Below, piece after piece: positions 33,576-42,331 of a stretch of DNA of 64,000 bases. The DNA is taken from the NCBI GenBank assembly GCA_035318925.1, contig DATHDS010000041.1, positions 1-64,000 of the forward strand. The letters run 5' to 3'. The DNA comes from VAXT01 sp035318925. Its GTDB lineage: Bacteria; Actinomycetota; Thermoleophilia; Gaiellales; Gaiellaceae. The notes below the pieces were generated by a model. The model did no database searches, was not told the DNA's origin, and was given only the letters and a program-made list of their open reading frames with translations. A program made the position numbers and the translations under genes. Numbering within the stretch: the first letter of the stretch is position 1; each line of letters starts with the position of its first letter.

Positions 33576-35631
33576 TCTCTTCCACCTTCACCGTCGCATC
33601 CTCGACGCGCACGTCCCAGACATGGTCGAACGCGCGGAGCCCGGTCAGCCTCAGCGTTCCCGCCCAGGCGGGGAGCTCGAGCGGCAGGACCGAGCGCAGC
33701 TGGAACTGCCTGCGGTCGGGGCGCAGCCCGAGCAGGATCTGGAGGAGCAGCACCGGAGCGCCTGCCGCCCAGGCCTGAGGCCGCGCGGCCGTGGGGTAGG
33801 CGATCGGGAACGGCGTCTCCGCGCGCGGGAGGCCGGCGAAGACCTCCGGCAGCTGGTGGTCGAAGTGCCCGGCGGCGTTCAGCATGCGCCGGATGATCCG
33901 GTGCGCTTCGGGCCAGCGGGCGTACCGGGCAAGGCCCCACGCGATGAGCGAATTGTCGTGGGGCCAGACGGTGCCGTTGTGGTACGAGAGCGGGTTGAAC
34001 CCCGCGTCCGCAGCCGACATCGTCCGCACGCCCCAACCGGACCAGAGATCCGGTCCCATCAGACGGTCCACGACCTGATCGACGCGGTCCGGCTTGACGA
34101 TGCCGCTCCAGAGCAGATGACCGATATTCGAGCAGAGCGAGTCCACCTGCCGCTTCTCACCGTCGAGCGCAAGGACGTAGAAACCGCCCCGCCCATCCGA
34201 CCAGAACGCCTCGTCGAACCGCTCGCGGAGCTCGTCCGCCTCCCGGTCGAGCCGTTCGGCGAGCTCTCGCTCGCGCCAGACCTCGCGCGCCAGCTCGGCC
34301 ATGCGGCGCTTCGCGTCGTAGACATACCCCTGGACCTCGACCGGCGCGATCGGCGCCTTGGCCAGCGAGCCGTCCGCGAAGCGCTGCGAGTCCCAGGAGT
34401 CCTTCCACGACTGGTTGCCGAGCCCCGTCTCGCTGCGCTTCTCGTACTCGACGAAGCCGTCGCCGTCACGGTCGCCGTGCTCGTCGATCCAGGCGAGCGC
34501 CCGCAGCGCCGGGTCTTTGAACTGGCGAATGAGCGCTGCATCGTCGGTCCAGCGCCAGACCTCGGAGAGCAGGATCAGGTAGAGCGGCGTCGCGTCGATC
34601 GTGCCGTAGTAGCGCTCGAACCAGTGCTTCGCCGCCTTGCCGCGCCGGATCTCGTGGACGATCTTCCCGGGCTCGGCGTCGATCGACGGATCGTCCTCGG
34701 TCGCCTGGAGGCCTGCGAGGACCTCGAGCGCGCTGTGGGCGAGCTCGGGGCCGAACATGAGCGTTTGGAGGCACGTGATGATCGTGTCGCGCCCGAACAC
34801 GGTCATGAACCAGGGCATCCCGGCCGCCGGGAGGTTGCCGAGCCCGTTCCCGCCACGCAGCCGCAGCGAGGCGAGGTCCGAGACCGAGCGCGTGAAGGCG
34901 TGGTCGAGGTCGTCCCAGGAGGCCCGGAGCTTCGGGACGCGCAGGTTCCATGCGGTCAGCGAGGCCTCGATCCGTTCGCGCTCCTCGCCGAAGCGGCGCT
35001 GGGCCGCATGCGGTCGGACGACGTCGCTGTCGAGAGAGGGAACGACGTCCACGCCCAGCTCCCACGCCCCGCGCGGCTCGAGCTCGATCCAGTAGCGAAC
35101 CTTGTCCGGCTCGACGTGCCCGCGCTCGGACAGGATCACCTGCGTCCGCGCCGGGAAGCTGTCGTCCTCGAACACGAACTGGTTCTCGTCCTCCTCGTAG
35201 CGCGCCTCGGCGGCCTGCGGGAGCGGAGGCGCCTTCAGCGGATCGCCGAGCGAGAAGTCGTAGTTCTTGACGGCGAAGATGTCGGCGAAGTCGTTCCCGA
35301 TTTCGAGCGTGAGCTCGAAGCCGACCTTTTCCATGCTCTGGTTCTGCACGTGGACCCGATCCTGCATGCCCTCGCCGACGAACCGGTGCCGGGCGATCGA
35401 GATCGCGTCCTGGGGGAGCTCGCCCGCAAGTGGGTTCCGCAGGTAGAACGCCGCCGAGTAGTACTCCACGCGACCCGAGGAAAGCAGTAGCGGGCGCTCG
35501 CCGTTGATTCTCAGCTCGAGGCGGGACAGGAAGCGCGTGTCGAATGCGTAGAGCCCGCTCGTCGTGAACGTGAAGTCGCCGTTCTGGTCGCTGATACAGA
35601 AGTTCGACCCCTCGAGGATCGTGGTCGCCAC
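33568..35631 (-). CDS. Amylo-alpha-1,6-glucosidase / glycogen-debranching-type enzyme
   Basis: 687 aa, GTG start one base after the SDR stop. Residues 1-250 are the GDE_N_bis beta-domain (SNFCISDQNGDFTFTTSGLY, AFDTRFLSRLELRINGERP). Residues 260-680 form an alpha/alpha-barrel of the GH15/GH63-related type: AGMPWFMTVFGRDTIITCLQ, EIRRGKAAKHWFERYYGTID, DATPLYLILLSEVWRWT, LGNQSWKDSWDSQRFADGS, and YHNGTVWPHDNSLIAWGLA. Acidic residues in GRDT and WKDSWDS are candidate catalytic sites. It trims alpha-1,6 branches or related glucans in the cytoplasm. Confidence 0.88.
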   Translation of the reverse strand: MATTILEGSNFCISDQNGDFTFTTSGLYAFDTRFLSRLELRINGERPLLLSSGRVEYYSAAFYLRNPLAGELPQDAISIARHRFVGEGMQDRVHVQNQSMEKVGFELTLEIGNDFADIFAVKNYDFSLGDPLKAPPLPQAAEARYEEDENQFVFEDDSFPARTQVILSERGHVEPDKVRYWIELEPRGAWELGVDVVPSLDSDVVRPHAAQRRFGEERERIEASLTAWNLRVPKLRASWDDLDHAFTRSVSDLASLRLRGGNGLGNLPAAGMPWFMTVFGRDTIITCLQTLMFGPELAHSALEVLAGLQATEDDPSIDAEPGKIVHEIRRGKAAKHWFERYYGTIDATPLYLILLSEVWRWTDDAALIRQFKDPALRALAWIDEHGDRDGDGFVEYEKRSETGLGNQSWKDSWDSQRFADGSLAKAPIAPVEVQGYVYDAKRRMAELAREVWRERELAERLDREADELRERFDEAFWSDGRGGFYVLALDGEKRQVDSLCSNIGHLLWSGIVKPDRVDQVVDRLMGPDLWSGWGVRTMSAADAGFNPLSYHNGTVWPHDNSLIAWGLARYARWPEAHRIIRRMLNAAGHFDHQLPEVFAGLPRAETPFPIAYPTAARPQAWAAGAPVLLLQILLGLRPDRRQFQLRSVLPLELPAWAGTLRLTGLRAFDHVWDVRVEDATVKVEESE

Positions 35632-35632
35632 G

Positions 35633-36376
35633 CTATGCGTCCTCCCGCGCGATTCGCATTGGGCTCGACTGGGCGAGCGCCTTGACGACCAGCTCGTCGA
35701 CGTTGACGTGCTGTGGCCTCGTGACCGCGAAGAGCACGCAGTCCGCGACGTCCTGGGGTGTCAGCGGTTGCACGTTTTCGTAGACGCTCTTCGCCTTCTC
35801 CTCGTCGCCGTGAAAGCGAACGAGCGAGAACTCGGTCTCCACGAGCCCGGGATCGACCGTCGTCACGTGGATCGGCCGGCCGAGCAGATCCTCGCGGAGG
35901 GCGTACGTGAAGCCGCGGACTGCGAACTTCGACGCGATGTAGCCGGCACCGTTCTCGTACGCCTGCCGGCCCGCAACCGAGCCGATGTTGACGATGTGGC
36001 CGCCGTCACGGATGTGCGGCAGGCAGAGGCGCGTCATGCGCATCAGGCCGAGCACGTTCGTCTCGACCATCGTCGTGTCGTCCTCCTCGCGACCCTCCCA
36101 GAACGGCTCGCGCCCGAGCGCGAGACCGGCGTTGTTGACGAGGACGTCGAAGCCGCCGAGCTCGGCCAGCGCCCGCTCGACGAATCGTTCTGAGCTCGCC
36201 TGCTCGGTCACGTCGAGGTCGAGGGCGAAGAAACCGTCGCGATCCGGAAGACGGTCGACCCGTCGTGCGCCCACCGTTACCCGCGCTCCCGCATCAGCCA
36301 GCGCATGGGCGGTCGCCGCGCCGATCCCGCTCGAGGCGCCTGTGACAACAGCCGTCTTTCCGTCGAGCGGAGCCAA
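35633..36376 (-). CDS. Short-chain dehydrogenase/reductase
   Basis: 247 aa, TTG start. A classical SDR: NAD(P) loop TGASSGIGAATAHALADAG, Asp in ALDLDVTE, VLVNNAGLALGR, catalytic Ser in VNIGSVAGRQAY, and Tyr/Lys in GAGYIASKFAVRG. Closest in style to the YdfG/serine-dehydrogenase-like clade (TVDPGLVETEFSLVRFHGDE, QPLTPQDVADCVLFA). It leads directly into the debranching gene (1-nt gap) and is probably the first gene of a three-gene operon. Substrate unknown. Confidence 0.88.
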   Translation of the reverse strand: MAPLDGKTAVVTGASSGIGAATAHALADAGARVTVGARRVDRLPDRDGFFALDLDVTEQASSERFVERALAELGGFDVLVNNAGLALGREPFWEGREEDDTTMVETNVLGLMRMTRLCLPHIRDGGHIVNIGSVAGRQAYENGAGYIASKFAVRGFTYALREDLLGRPIHVTTVDPGLVETEFSLVRFHGDEEKAKSVYENVQPLTPQDVADCVLFAVTRPQHVNVDELVVKALAQSSPMRIAREDA

Positions 36377-36402
36377 GACGGAGGAGCTTAGTCCGGAGAG
36401 AC

Positions 36403-38694
36403 CTAGGCCGCTACGGTCGCGGGTGGTGCGTCGATCACTTTTCGGACCTTCTGGGCGAGCTCGTCGAAGCTGAACGGTTTTTGGAGAAGCTCGGTTTCCG
36501 GGTCGAGGACGCCGTGTTGGCCGATAGCGCCGTCGGTGTAGCCCGACATGTAGAGGATGCGGGTCTCGCGATGGATCGTCACGAGACGCTCCGCGAGCTC
36601 GCGGCCGCTCATCTTCGGCATCACGACGTCGGTCACGAGCAGATGGATTGGGCCCTTGAACCGGCGCCCGAGATCGAGCGCCTCGGCGCCGTTTCGGGCC
36701 TCGAGCACCGTGTAACCGTTCCCTTCGAGGATCTCGCGGACCAGGTTTCGCACGACCTCCTCGTCCTCGACGAGCAGAACGGTCTCCGACCCGCGTGGAC
36801 GCTCCTCGACGACGTGCAGCACGTGCTCGACCGCGTTAGCGCCGGCCTCGAGGCGGTGCAGGAAGACCTTGAACGCAGCGCCCTTGCCCGGCTCGCTCTC
36901 GACGACGATGTAGCCTCCGCTTTGCTTCACGATCCCGTAGACAGTCGCCAGGCCGAGCCCCGTTCCCTTGCCCTGTTCCTTCGTCGTGAAGAAGGGCTCG
37001 AAGAGCCGGCTCTTCGTCTCGATGTCGATGCCGTGGCCGGTGTCGTGGACGGCGAGCATGACGTAGTTCCCGGCGGCAAGTCCCTCGTGGGCGGCCGCGT
37101 ACTCGTCGTCGACATCCACGTTCGTGGTCTCGATCGTCAGCTTGCCCCCGTCCGGCATCGCGTCGCGCGCGTTGACGACCAGGTTCACGAGCACCTGCTC
37201 GATCTGACCGGGGTCGGCCTTCACGCGCCCCAGCGCACGTCCGAAGACGGTGACCACCTCGATGTCCTCGCCGATCAGCCGGCGAAGCATCTTGTCCACC
37301 TCGCCGACGACGTCGTTCAGCTGCAGGATTCGCGGCTGGAGAAGCTGCTTGCGGCTGAACGCGAGCAGCTGGCGTGTCAGGGAGCTGGCCCTGTCCGCCG
37401 ATTTCGCGATCTCCTCGATGTCCTTGCGAATGCTCTCGTTTCCGTCGCCGAGACGGTTGAGGGCGAACTCGCTGTAGCCGCGGATCGCGGTCAGCAGGTT
37501 GTTGAAGTCATGAGCGACGCCGCCGGCGAGCTGACCGACCGCTTCCATCTTCTGCGCCTGGCGCAACTGACTCTCGAGACGAAGGCGCGCTTCCTCGGCC
37601 TGCCGGCGAGGCGTGATGTCCTCAAGCATGGCGATCGCGAACTTCGGCCGCGAGAATCCGTCCCGCACGAGCGAGACGGTGTGATGGCCCCAAACGACGT
37701 CGCCCCCCTTCGCGAGGCAGCGCTTTTCCAGCCGGTACTCCTCGCGCTTACCCTCCGCGAGCTCGCCGAAAAGCTGGAGCTCCCGGGTGCGATCGTCCGG
37801 ATGCGTGAGCTCGACGGCCGTTCGGCTCTCGAGCTCCTCCTTCGTGAAGCCGAGCATCTCCTCGAGAGCGCGGTTGCTCGTGACGATCCGGCCTTCGAGA
37901 TCGAGCACGCCGGTGCCGATCGCGGCCGAGTCGAACATAGCTCGAAAGCGCTCCTCGCTGTCCCGCAGCATGGAGAGAATCGAGAGCGAGCGGTGCGAAA
38001 CGACGAGCGGTGCGATCACGGCCGGCATCAGCCAGGGGTTCGAGCGCCAGAAGCTGACCAGCGCGACGCCGAGCGACGCGACGACGAGGTCCATCGCCAT
38101 CGTCTTCGGGGAGAAGAGACCGCTCTCGCGGTAGCTCGTCCCGCGCGCCAGGCGGAGCATGGTCGCCAGCAGCGAGTGGTTGACGAGGATCCAGACGACC
38201 GAGGCGGCTGCACCGGTGAGCGCGAAGCGCAGCTCCGAATCGCCGATCGCCGTGGCGGCGACAAGGTGCGCGGCGCCCCAGGCCGCCAGTGCCGCCAGGC
38301 CGTAGTTCGCGATGTTGAAGGTCTGGATGTACCAGGGGTACCGTTGCTTCAGACCGTGCGGTAGATGCTGGACGAGCGCCATCAGCACCACCAGCTCGGG
38401 TGGGAGCAGCAGCGCGCCTGCAATCACGAAGGCGATCGCCGTGTGCAGCCCGTGGTACGACCCGCCGCCGACGAGGAAGAACTGAGCAACAGCCGCGCAG
38501 GCGGCCAGGATCGCGAAGGTCACCAGATCGCCGGTCGACGGAGCGCCGGGCGCCAAGGCGAGGCCTGCCCCAAGCGCCGTGGCGAGCACTAGGCCGAAGA
38601 GGTAAAGCTGAGCAGCTCGGGGGAACCCGTTCGCCTCTGGCGCACGGACTGCGTTCTCGCCGCTGCTCACCCTGGTATCGAGTGCTCGTCCCAT
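36403..38694 (-). CDS. Hybrid histidine kinase with membrane sensor, PAS and receiver
   Basis: 763 aa. Residues 28-240 are a seven-or-so-helix membrane sensor of the MASE type (QLYLFGLVLATALGAGLALA, LLLPPELVVLMALVQHLPHG). A PAS domain (250-370) begins EERFRAMFDSAAIGTGVLDL. The kinase core has the phospho-His in GGVAHDFNNLLTAIRGYSEF, N-box NLVVNARDAMPDGG, G1 DTGHGID, F-box LFEPFFTTKEQ and G2 GKGTGLGLATVYG. A receiver (about 640-755) carries the phospho-acceptor Asp in LLVTDVVMPKMSG. This is the typical PAS-HisKA-HATPase-REC hybrid; the output partner is unknown, but three more signalling genes lie upstream. Confidence 0.92.
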   Translation of the reverse strand: MGRALDTRVSSGENAVRAPEANGFPRAAQLYLFGLVLATALGAGLALAPGAPSTGDLVTFAILAACAAVAQFFLVGGGSYHGLHTAIAFVIAGALLLPPELVVLMALVQHLPHGLKQRYPWYIQTFNIANYGLAALAAWGAAHLVAATAIGDSELRFALTGAAASVVWILVNHSLLATMLRLARGTSYRESGLFSPKTMAMDLVVASLGVALVSFWRSNPWLMPAVIAPLVVSHRSLSILSMLRDSEERFRAMFDSAAIGTGVLDLEGRIVTSNRALEEMLGFTKEELESRTAVELTHPDDRTRELQLFGELAEGKREEYRLEKRCLAKGGDVVWGHHTVSLVRDGFSRPKFAIAMLEDITPRRQAEEARLRLESQLRQAQKMEAVGQLAGGVAHDFNNLLTAIRGYSEFALNRLGDGNESIRKDIEEIAKSADRASSLTRQLLAFSRKQLLQPRILQLNDVVGEVDKMLRRLIGEDIEVVTVFGRALGRVKADPGQIEQVLVNLVVNARDAMPDGGKLTIETTNVDVDDEYAAAHEGLAAGNYVMLAVHDTGHGIDIETKSRLFEPFFTTKEQGKGTGLGLATVYGIVKQSGGYIVVESEPGKGAAFKVFLHRLEAGANAVEHVLHVVEERPRGSETVLLVEDEEVVRNLVREILEGNGYTVLEARNGAEALDLGRRFKGPIHLLVTDVVMPKMSGRELAERLVTIHRETRILYMSGYTDGAIGQHGVLDPETELLQKPFSFDELAQKVRKVIDAPPATVAA

Positions 38695-38715
38695 CGTGTG
38701 GTCTCGTTACTCCCT

Positions 38716-40440
38716 CTACGGAATCGACGTGATTCCTAGATCGGCTTCGGCGACGGCTTTCTCAAGTGGGTCGTAGTACTCGCCGGAAGTCGTGTTCGCC
38801 TCGGACTCGGCGCTCGTCGTCCAGGTCGCGTCGCTCGAGGTCGTCCCGGTCGCCGTTGTCCAGGTCGCGGTCGTCCACGTCGCTGTCGTCCAGGTCGCCG
38901 AGACCCAGGTCGCGGTCGTCCAGGTAGCTGTCGCCCAGGTAGCGGTCGTCCACGTCGCTGTCGTCCAGGTAGCAGTCGTCCACGTCGCGGCGTCCCACAC
39001 TGGGTTGAGGAGAGCATTTGTCGTCCAGGTCGCCTGGTCGAAGACCTTGTCGCCGGTCAGGAGATTGGTGTGGACGAACTGGTCAAGCGCCAGATTCGGA
39101 TTCGGTGGGTTCGTGACCTCCACCGCCTTGTCGGCCGCGATCTCGCCGACGCCTGTGGACATCGGCAGCGCGTCCGGTGTGGGGCTCGCCGTCAACATGA
39201 GCGCGCCCTTCACCTGGTCCGGAGTGAAACTTGGATGGCGGGCGAGGATGTACGCCGCCGTGCCGGCCACGACGGGAGCCGCGAAGGAGGTGCCCGACAT
39301 CAGCATGTATCCGGGCTCGACGACGCGATCCGGGCGCTCTTGCGTGAGGGTCGCCGTGGAAGGCACTGCGCCGACCATGTAGCGACCCGGCGCGGCAATT
39401 TCAGGCTTCGCGAAGCCGTCGAGCGTGTAGCCGTACGCTGACCAAGGTGCAGCGAAATCGTCATGCGTCCCAACCGAGCCGTCCACGTCCACTGCGCCGA
39501 CCGTGATCACAAACGGGTCGTTGCCGGGCGAATAGAGGACGCCCGACTGGGTGGCGCCATAGTTCCCCGCTGCCGCGACGACGACGACGCCGCTGAACCA
39601 CAGTCTTTCGACCGCCCTGTTCAGCGGATCGAAGCGGAACGTCGACGGCTGGGACCCGTGCAACGAGAAGTTGGCTACCCGGATGTTGTACTGATTCTTG
39701 TTGGCGAGGATCCAGTCGGCCGCGGCGATCACGTCGCTCGACAGCCCGGTACCGGTGTCGTCGACGACGTCGATCGAGACGAGCTTCGCGTTCGGGGCAA
39801 CGCCTGCATAGCTGGCGCCGCTCCCGGCTGCGATGCTCGCCACAAAAGTCCCGTGACCGCGGCCGTCGTGCGGTGAGTTGTTCGGCAGAGAGGTGAGGTC
39901 GACCTCGCGAAGCACACGGCCCGCGAGATCGGGTCCGTTCGGGTCGACTCCGGAGTCCACGACCGCGATCGTCGGCGGGTTGGCCATCGAGGCGGGGGTT
40001 CCCGAATAGAGCTGCGACCAGAACTTCGCGGCGCCCGACACGTAGGGCCAGCGCTGCTTGTTCGAGTAGAGCGGCCCCGAGCTGAGCCGTACCGGTTGGT
40101 CGACGCTGATCGCGAGGATGTTGTTCTTCCGGGCGAGCCTGAGGACCTCGCGACCCGTCAGCTGCGCGGCGACACCGTTGACCGAGACGAACTGCCTCGT
40201 AACGCCCAGGTGGTTGCCGTTGTCATGGTTCGGGTCGTTGTCGCCGCCGACCTCGTTCTGCACGTTCTGGGCAACCTCGTCACTTCTCCGACCGTCCTCT
40301 CCCTGGACGATGACCCTGAAAACTGTGTCGGGGTTCCCCGCGGCGGCAGCTGCAAGGCCCGGCGAGAGCGTTGCGTCGGCGAAGGCCGCCGACGGCGCGA
40401 TCAGCACGGCGACCGACGCGGCAAGCAGGAAGAGCTTCAC
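38716..40440 (-). CDS. Secreted subtilisin-like protease with Trp/Thr repeat tail
   Basis: 574 aa from the GTG at 40440, which opens a clean signal peptide (KLFLLAASVAVLIAPSAAFA); the frame is open to an ATG at 40605 without any such feature. A pro-region of about 100 residues is followed by the S8 catalytic domain: Asp in IAVVDSGVDPNGPD, His in GRGHGTFVASIA, oxyanion Asn in AAAGNYGATQ, and Ser in LMSGTSFAAPVVAG. Residues about 505-560 are a tandem repeat of roughly ten ATWTT units (with ATWAT and ATWVS variants), then SESEANTTSGEYYDPLEKAV. Similar low-complexity Trp tails occur on actinobacterial subtilases; they may bind the wall or be shed (inference). Confidence 0.88.
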   Translation of the reverse strand: MKLFLLAASVAVLIAPSAAFADATLSPGLAAAAAGNPDTVFRVIVQGEDGRRSDEVAQNVQNEVGGDNDPNHDNGNHLGVTRQFVSVNGVAAQLTGREVLRLARKNNILAISVDQPVRLSSGPLYSNKQRWPYVSGAAKFWSQLYSGTPASMANPPTIAVVDSGVDPNGPDLAGRVLREVDLTSLPNNSPHDGRGHGTFVASIAAGSGASYAGVAPNAKLVSIDVVDDTGTGLSSDVIAAADWILANKNQYNIRVANFSLHGSQPSTFRFDPLNRAVERLWFSGVVVVAAAGNYGATQSGVLYSPGNDPFVITVGAVDVDGSVGTHDDFAAPWSAYGYTLDGFAKPEIAAPGRYMVGAVPSTATLTQERPDRVVEPGYMLMSGTSFAAPVVAGTAAYILARHPSFTPDQVKGALMLTASPTPDALPMSTGVGEIAADKAVEVTNPPNPNLALDQFVHTNLLTGDKVFDQATWTTNALLNPVWDAATWTTATWTTATWTTATWATATWTTATWVSATWTTATWTTATWTTATGTTSSDATWTTSAESEANTTSGEYYDPLEKAVAEADLGITSIP

Positions 40441-40637
40441 GCGCGAGCCGCGCGCCGGCGCCTTTCCTGTTCTTGAGCTCAGGCCGCAGTCAAGTTGCAC
40501 GGTGAACCTTTCTTTGCGCGCCAAATGCGCGGGGGCCGCAGTTCCGTCTTGCAAGGCCCACCGTAGGCGCCGCTTTCCAGGGTGGGAATCACCCGTTGGG
40601 GGCACGGACCCACACGTTTTGAGGAGAGGACGTCCTC

Positions 40638-41255
40638 CTAGTGGAAAAGGCCCATGCGAAGCGCGGTCGCGACCGCATGGGTCCGCGTCCGTGCGTTCAG
40701 GCGCTCGCAGGCCTTGCGAACGTGGGTCCGAACCGTCTCGGGGCTGATCGAAAGCCGCTTGCCGATCTCGTCGTGTGAGAGGCCGTCGGCGACGTGCGCC
40801 AGCACCTCCGACTCGCGCGGCGTGAGGGCCGGTTTTCCCGCGGCCCCGAGCGCGACCCGTGCGAGCGCCGGGTCGACATAACGCCGTCCGGCGCAGATCG
40901 TCTCGAGTGCGTTCGCGAGATCCGAGAGCGGAGCGTCCTTGAGGATGAGCGCGTGTGCGCCCGCTTCGAAGACGACGCGCACGATGCTCTGGTCCGAATC
41001 CGCGGTGTAGACCGCGATCAGCATCTCTGGTGCGCTCTCTCTCAGCTGCGCGAGGAGTGCTGCGCCCTCGAGGTGAGGCATCCGGTAGTCCACGAGCGCA
41101 ACGTCCGGCATCGTCTCCCGCACGGAAGCAACCGCCGCGAGCCCGTCACGCGCCTGCGCGACGACCTCGAACCCGCTGTTCTCGAGGAAATCCGAGACAG
41201 CCGCGACGAGAGCGGGATGATCGTCCGCGACGACGCAGCGAATGGGCGCGCTCAC
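40638..41255 (-). CDS. NarL/FixJ-family response regulator
   Basis: 205 aa; the GTG at 41255 overlaps the HD-GYP gene stop as GTGA. The receiver (residues 1-120) has RCVVADDHPALVAAVSDFLE, phospho-acceptor Asp in DVALVDYRMPHLEG, and conserved Thr and Lys in AVYTADSD and ALILKDAP. The C-terminal LuxR-type HTH reads LTPRESEVLAHVADGLSHDE, IGKRLSISPETVRTHVRKAC. Third gene of an operon of kinase, HD-GYP regulator and this transcription factor. It may control the adjacent protease gene (inference from position only). Confidence 0.92.
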   Translation of the reverse strand: MSAPIRCVVADDHPALVAAVSDFLENSGFEVVAQARDGLAAVASVRETMPDVALVDYRMPHLEGAALLAQLRESAPEMLIAVYTADSDQSIVRVVFEAGAHALILKDAPLSDLANALETICAGRRYVDPALARVALGAAGKPALTPRESEVLAHVADGLSHDEIGKRLSISPETVRTHVRKACERLNARTRTHAVATALRMGLFH

Positions 41256-42331
41256 TGGGCGGCCTCCTGTGCCTGGCCGAGGTGCTCGGACGATGCGTTC
41301 GAGCCGGGGAAACGAAGAACGGCGGCAGCGGCGCGCTGGGGCAGCACCTGGGAGATGCGCAGGCCTTCTGCGGAGAAGCTGACAGCTTCCGTCTCGATCA
41401 GATTCAGCACGAGATCGACAAGTGTCGGGTCCCACTGGGTGCCGCGGCCCCGCTCGAGCTCACGCACGATCTCGGGCTCGCAGAGCGGCTCGCGGTAGAC
41501 ACGTTTCGCGGACATCGCCTCAACGGCGTCGGCGATGCCCATGATCCGAGCGCCGAGTGGAATCTCCTCGGCGGTAATTCCATCCGGATAGCCAAGACCG
41601 TCCCAGCGCTCGTGGTGCGACCGAACAATCGGGCGCACGACCGCGAGCAGGTCGATGGGCTCGAGCAGGTTGTCGCCGATGATCGTGTGGGTCCGCATCA
41701 GCTCCGTCTCCTCAGGGGTCAAGCTGCCGGGCTTCAGGAGGATGCGGTCCGGAATGCCGATCTTGCCGATGTCGTGCAGCAAAGCTCCGAGCCTGATCGT
41801 CTCGAGTTCTTCTTCGCTGACGCCGAGTGTGAGACCGAGTCGCATCGCAAGCACGGTCAGCCGCTCGCAGTGCCCGCGCATCCCTTCCTCACGTGCCTCG
41901 ATCGCATTGGCCAGCGCGCTCGTGAGCGTCGGAGTGAGCAGCCGGTCGCGGAGATCGCGCTCGCTCCTGCCGGCGCGGTCGAGGGCCTTCTTGACGGCTT
42001 CCTGCAACTCGGTCTGCGTGAACGGCTTCGCGACGAGGCCGTCGGCTCCGCGGGTCAGCGCTTCCGTGAGGTTGTCGCGCGTGTTGGCCCCGGTCACGAG
42101 CACGATCGGCAGGCTCGGCCGGTGCAGGCGCATGACCTCGAGGAGCTCCAGTCCCGACATGTCGGGCATGACGATGTCGCTGACGACGAGCTCGACCTGT
42201 TCGTCGATGAACAGCTCCAGCGCCTCGGCCGCCGTGGCGGCCATGACGACCTCGTAACCGGCGACGGCCAGCATCTCGCCGATCACGTCCCGGACGACGG
42301 CATCGTCGTCGATAACCAGGATCTTGATCAT
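41252..42331 (-). CDS. RpfG-like response regulator with HD-GYP phosphodiesterase domain
   Basis: 359 aa. Receiver at residues 1-120 (KILVIDDDAVVRDVIGEML, phospho-Asp in LVVSDIVMPDMSGLE, Lys in LVAKPFTQTEL). HD-GYP domain at about 150-330: LTVLAMRLGLTLG, the metal-binding HD in LGALLHDIGKIGIPDRIL, MRTHTIIGDNLL, and the signature HHERWDGLGYPDGITAEEIP. Such enzymes hydrolyse c-di-GMP. All expected metal-ligand residues appear present, so activity is likely. Coupled by four-base overlaps to the kinase before it and the NarL-type regulator after it. Confidence 0.93.
   Translation of the reverse strand: MIKILVIDDDAVVRDVIGEMLAVAGYEVVMAATAAEALELFIDEQVELVVSDIVMPDMSGLELLEVMRLHRPSLPIVLVTGANTRDNLTEALTRGADGLVAKPFTQTELQEAVKKALDRAGRSERDLRDRLLTPTLTSALANAIEAREEGMRGHCERLTVLAMRLGLTLGVSEEELETIRLGALLHDIGKIGIPDRILLKPGSLTPEETELMRTHTIIGDNLLEPIDLLAVVRPIVRSHHERWDGLGYPDGITAEEIPLGARIMGIADAVEAMSAKRVYREPLCEPEIVRELERGRGTQWDPTLVDLVLNLIETEAVSFSAEGLRISQVLPQRAAAAVLRFPGSNASSEHLGQAQEAAQ

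Noticed and set aside
33514..35490. 658-codon plus-strand frame
   Set aside because: Antisense shadow of the debranching-enzyme gene, which has clear motifs.
40441..40605. N-terminal extension of the repeat-tailed subtilase to an ATG at 40605
   Set aside because: The extra 55 residues are basic and unstructured and would bury the signal peptide internally.
40441..40637. Possible riboswitch (c-di-GMP or c-di-AMP) in the protease leader
   Set aside because: The region is about 200 nt and GC-rich with some pairing, and c-di-GMP genes are nearby, but I could not match the conserved core of GEMM or ydaO classes. A covariance-model scan would decide.
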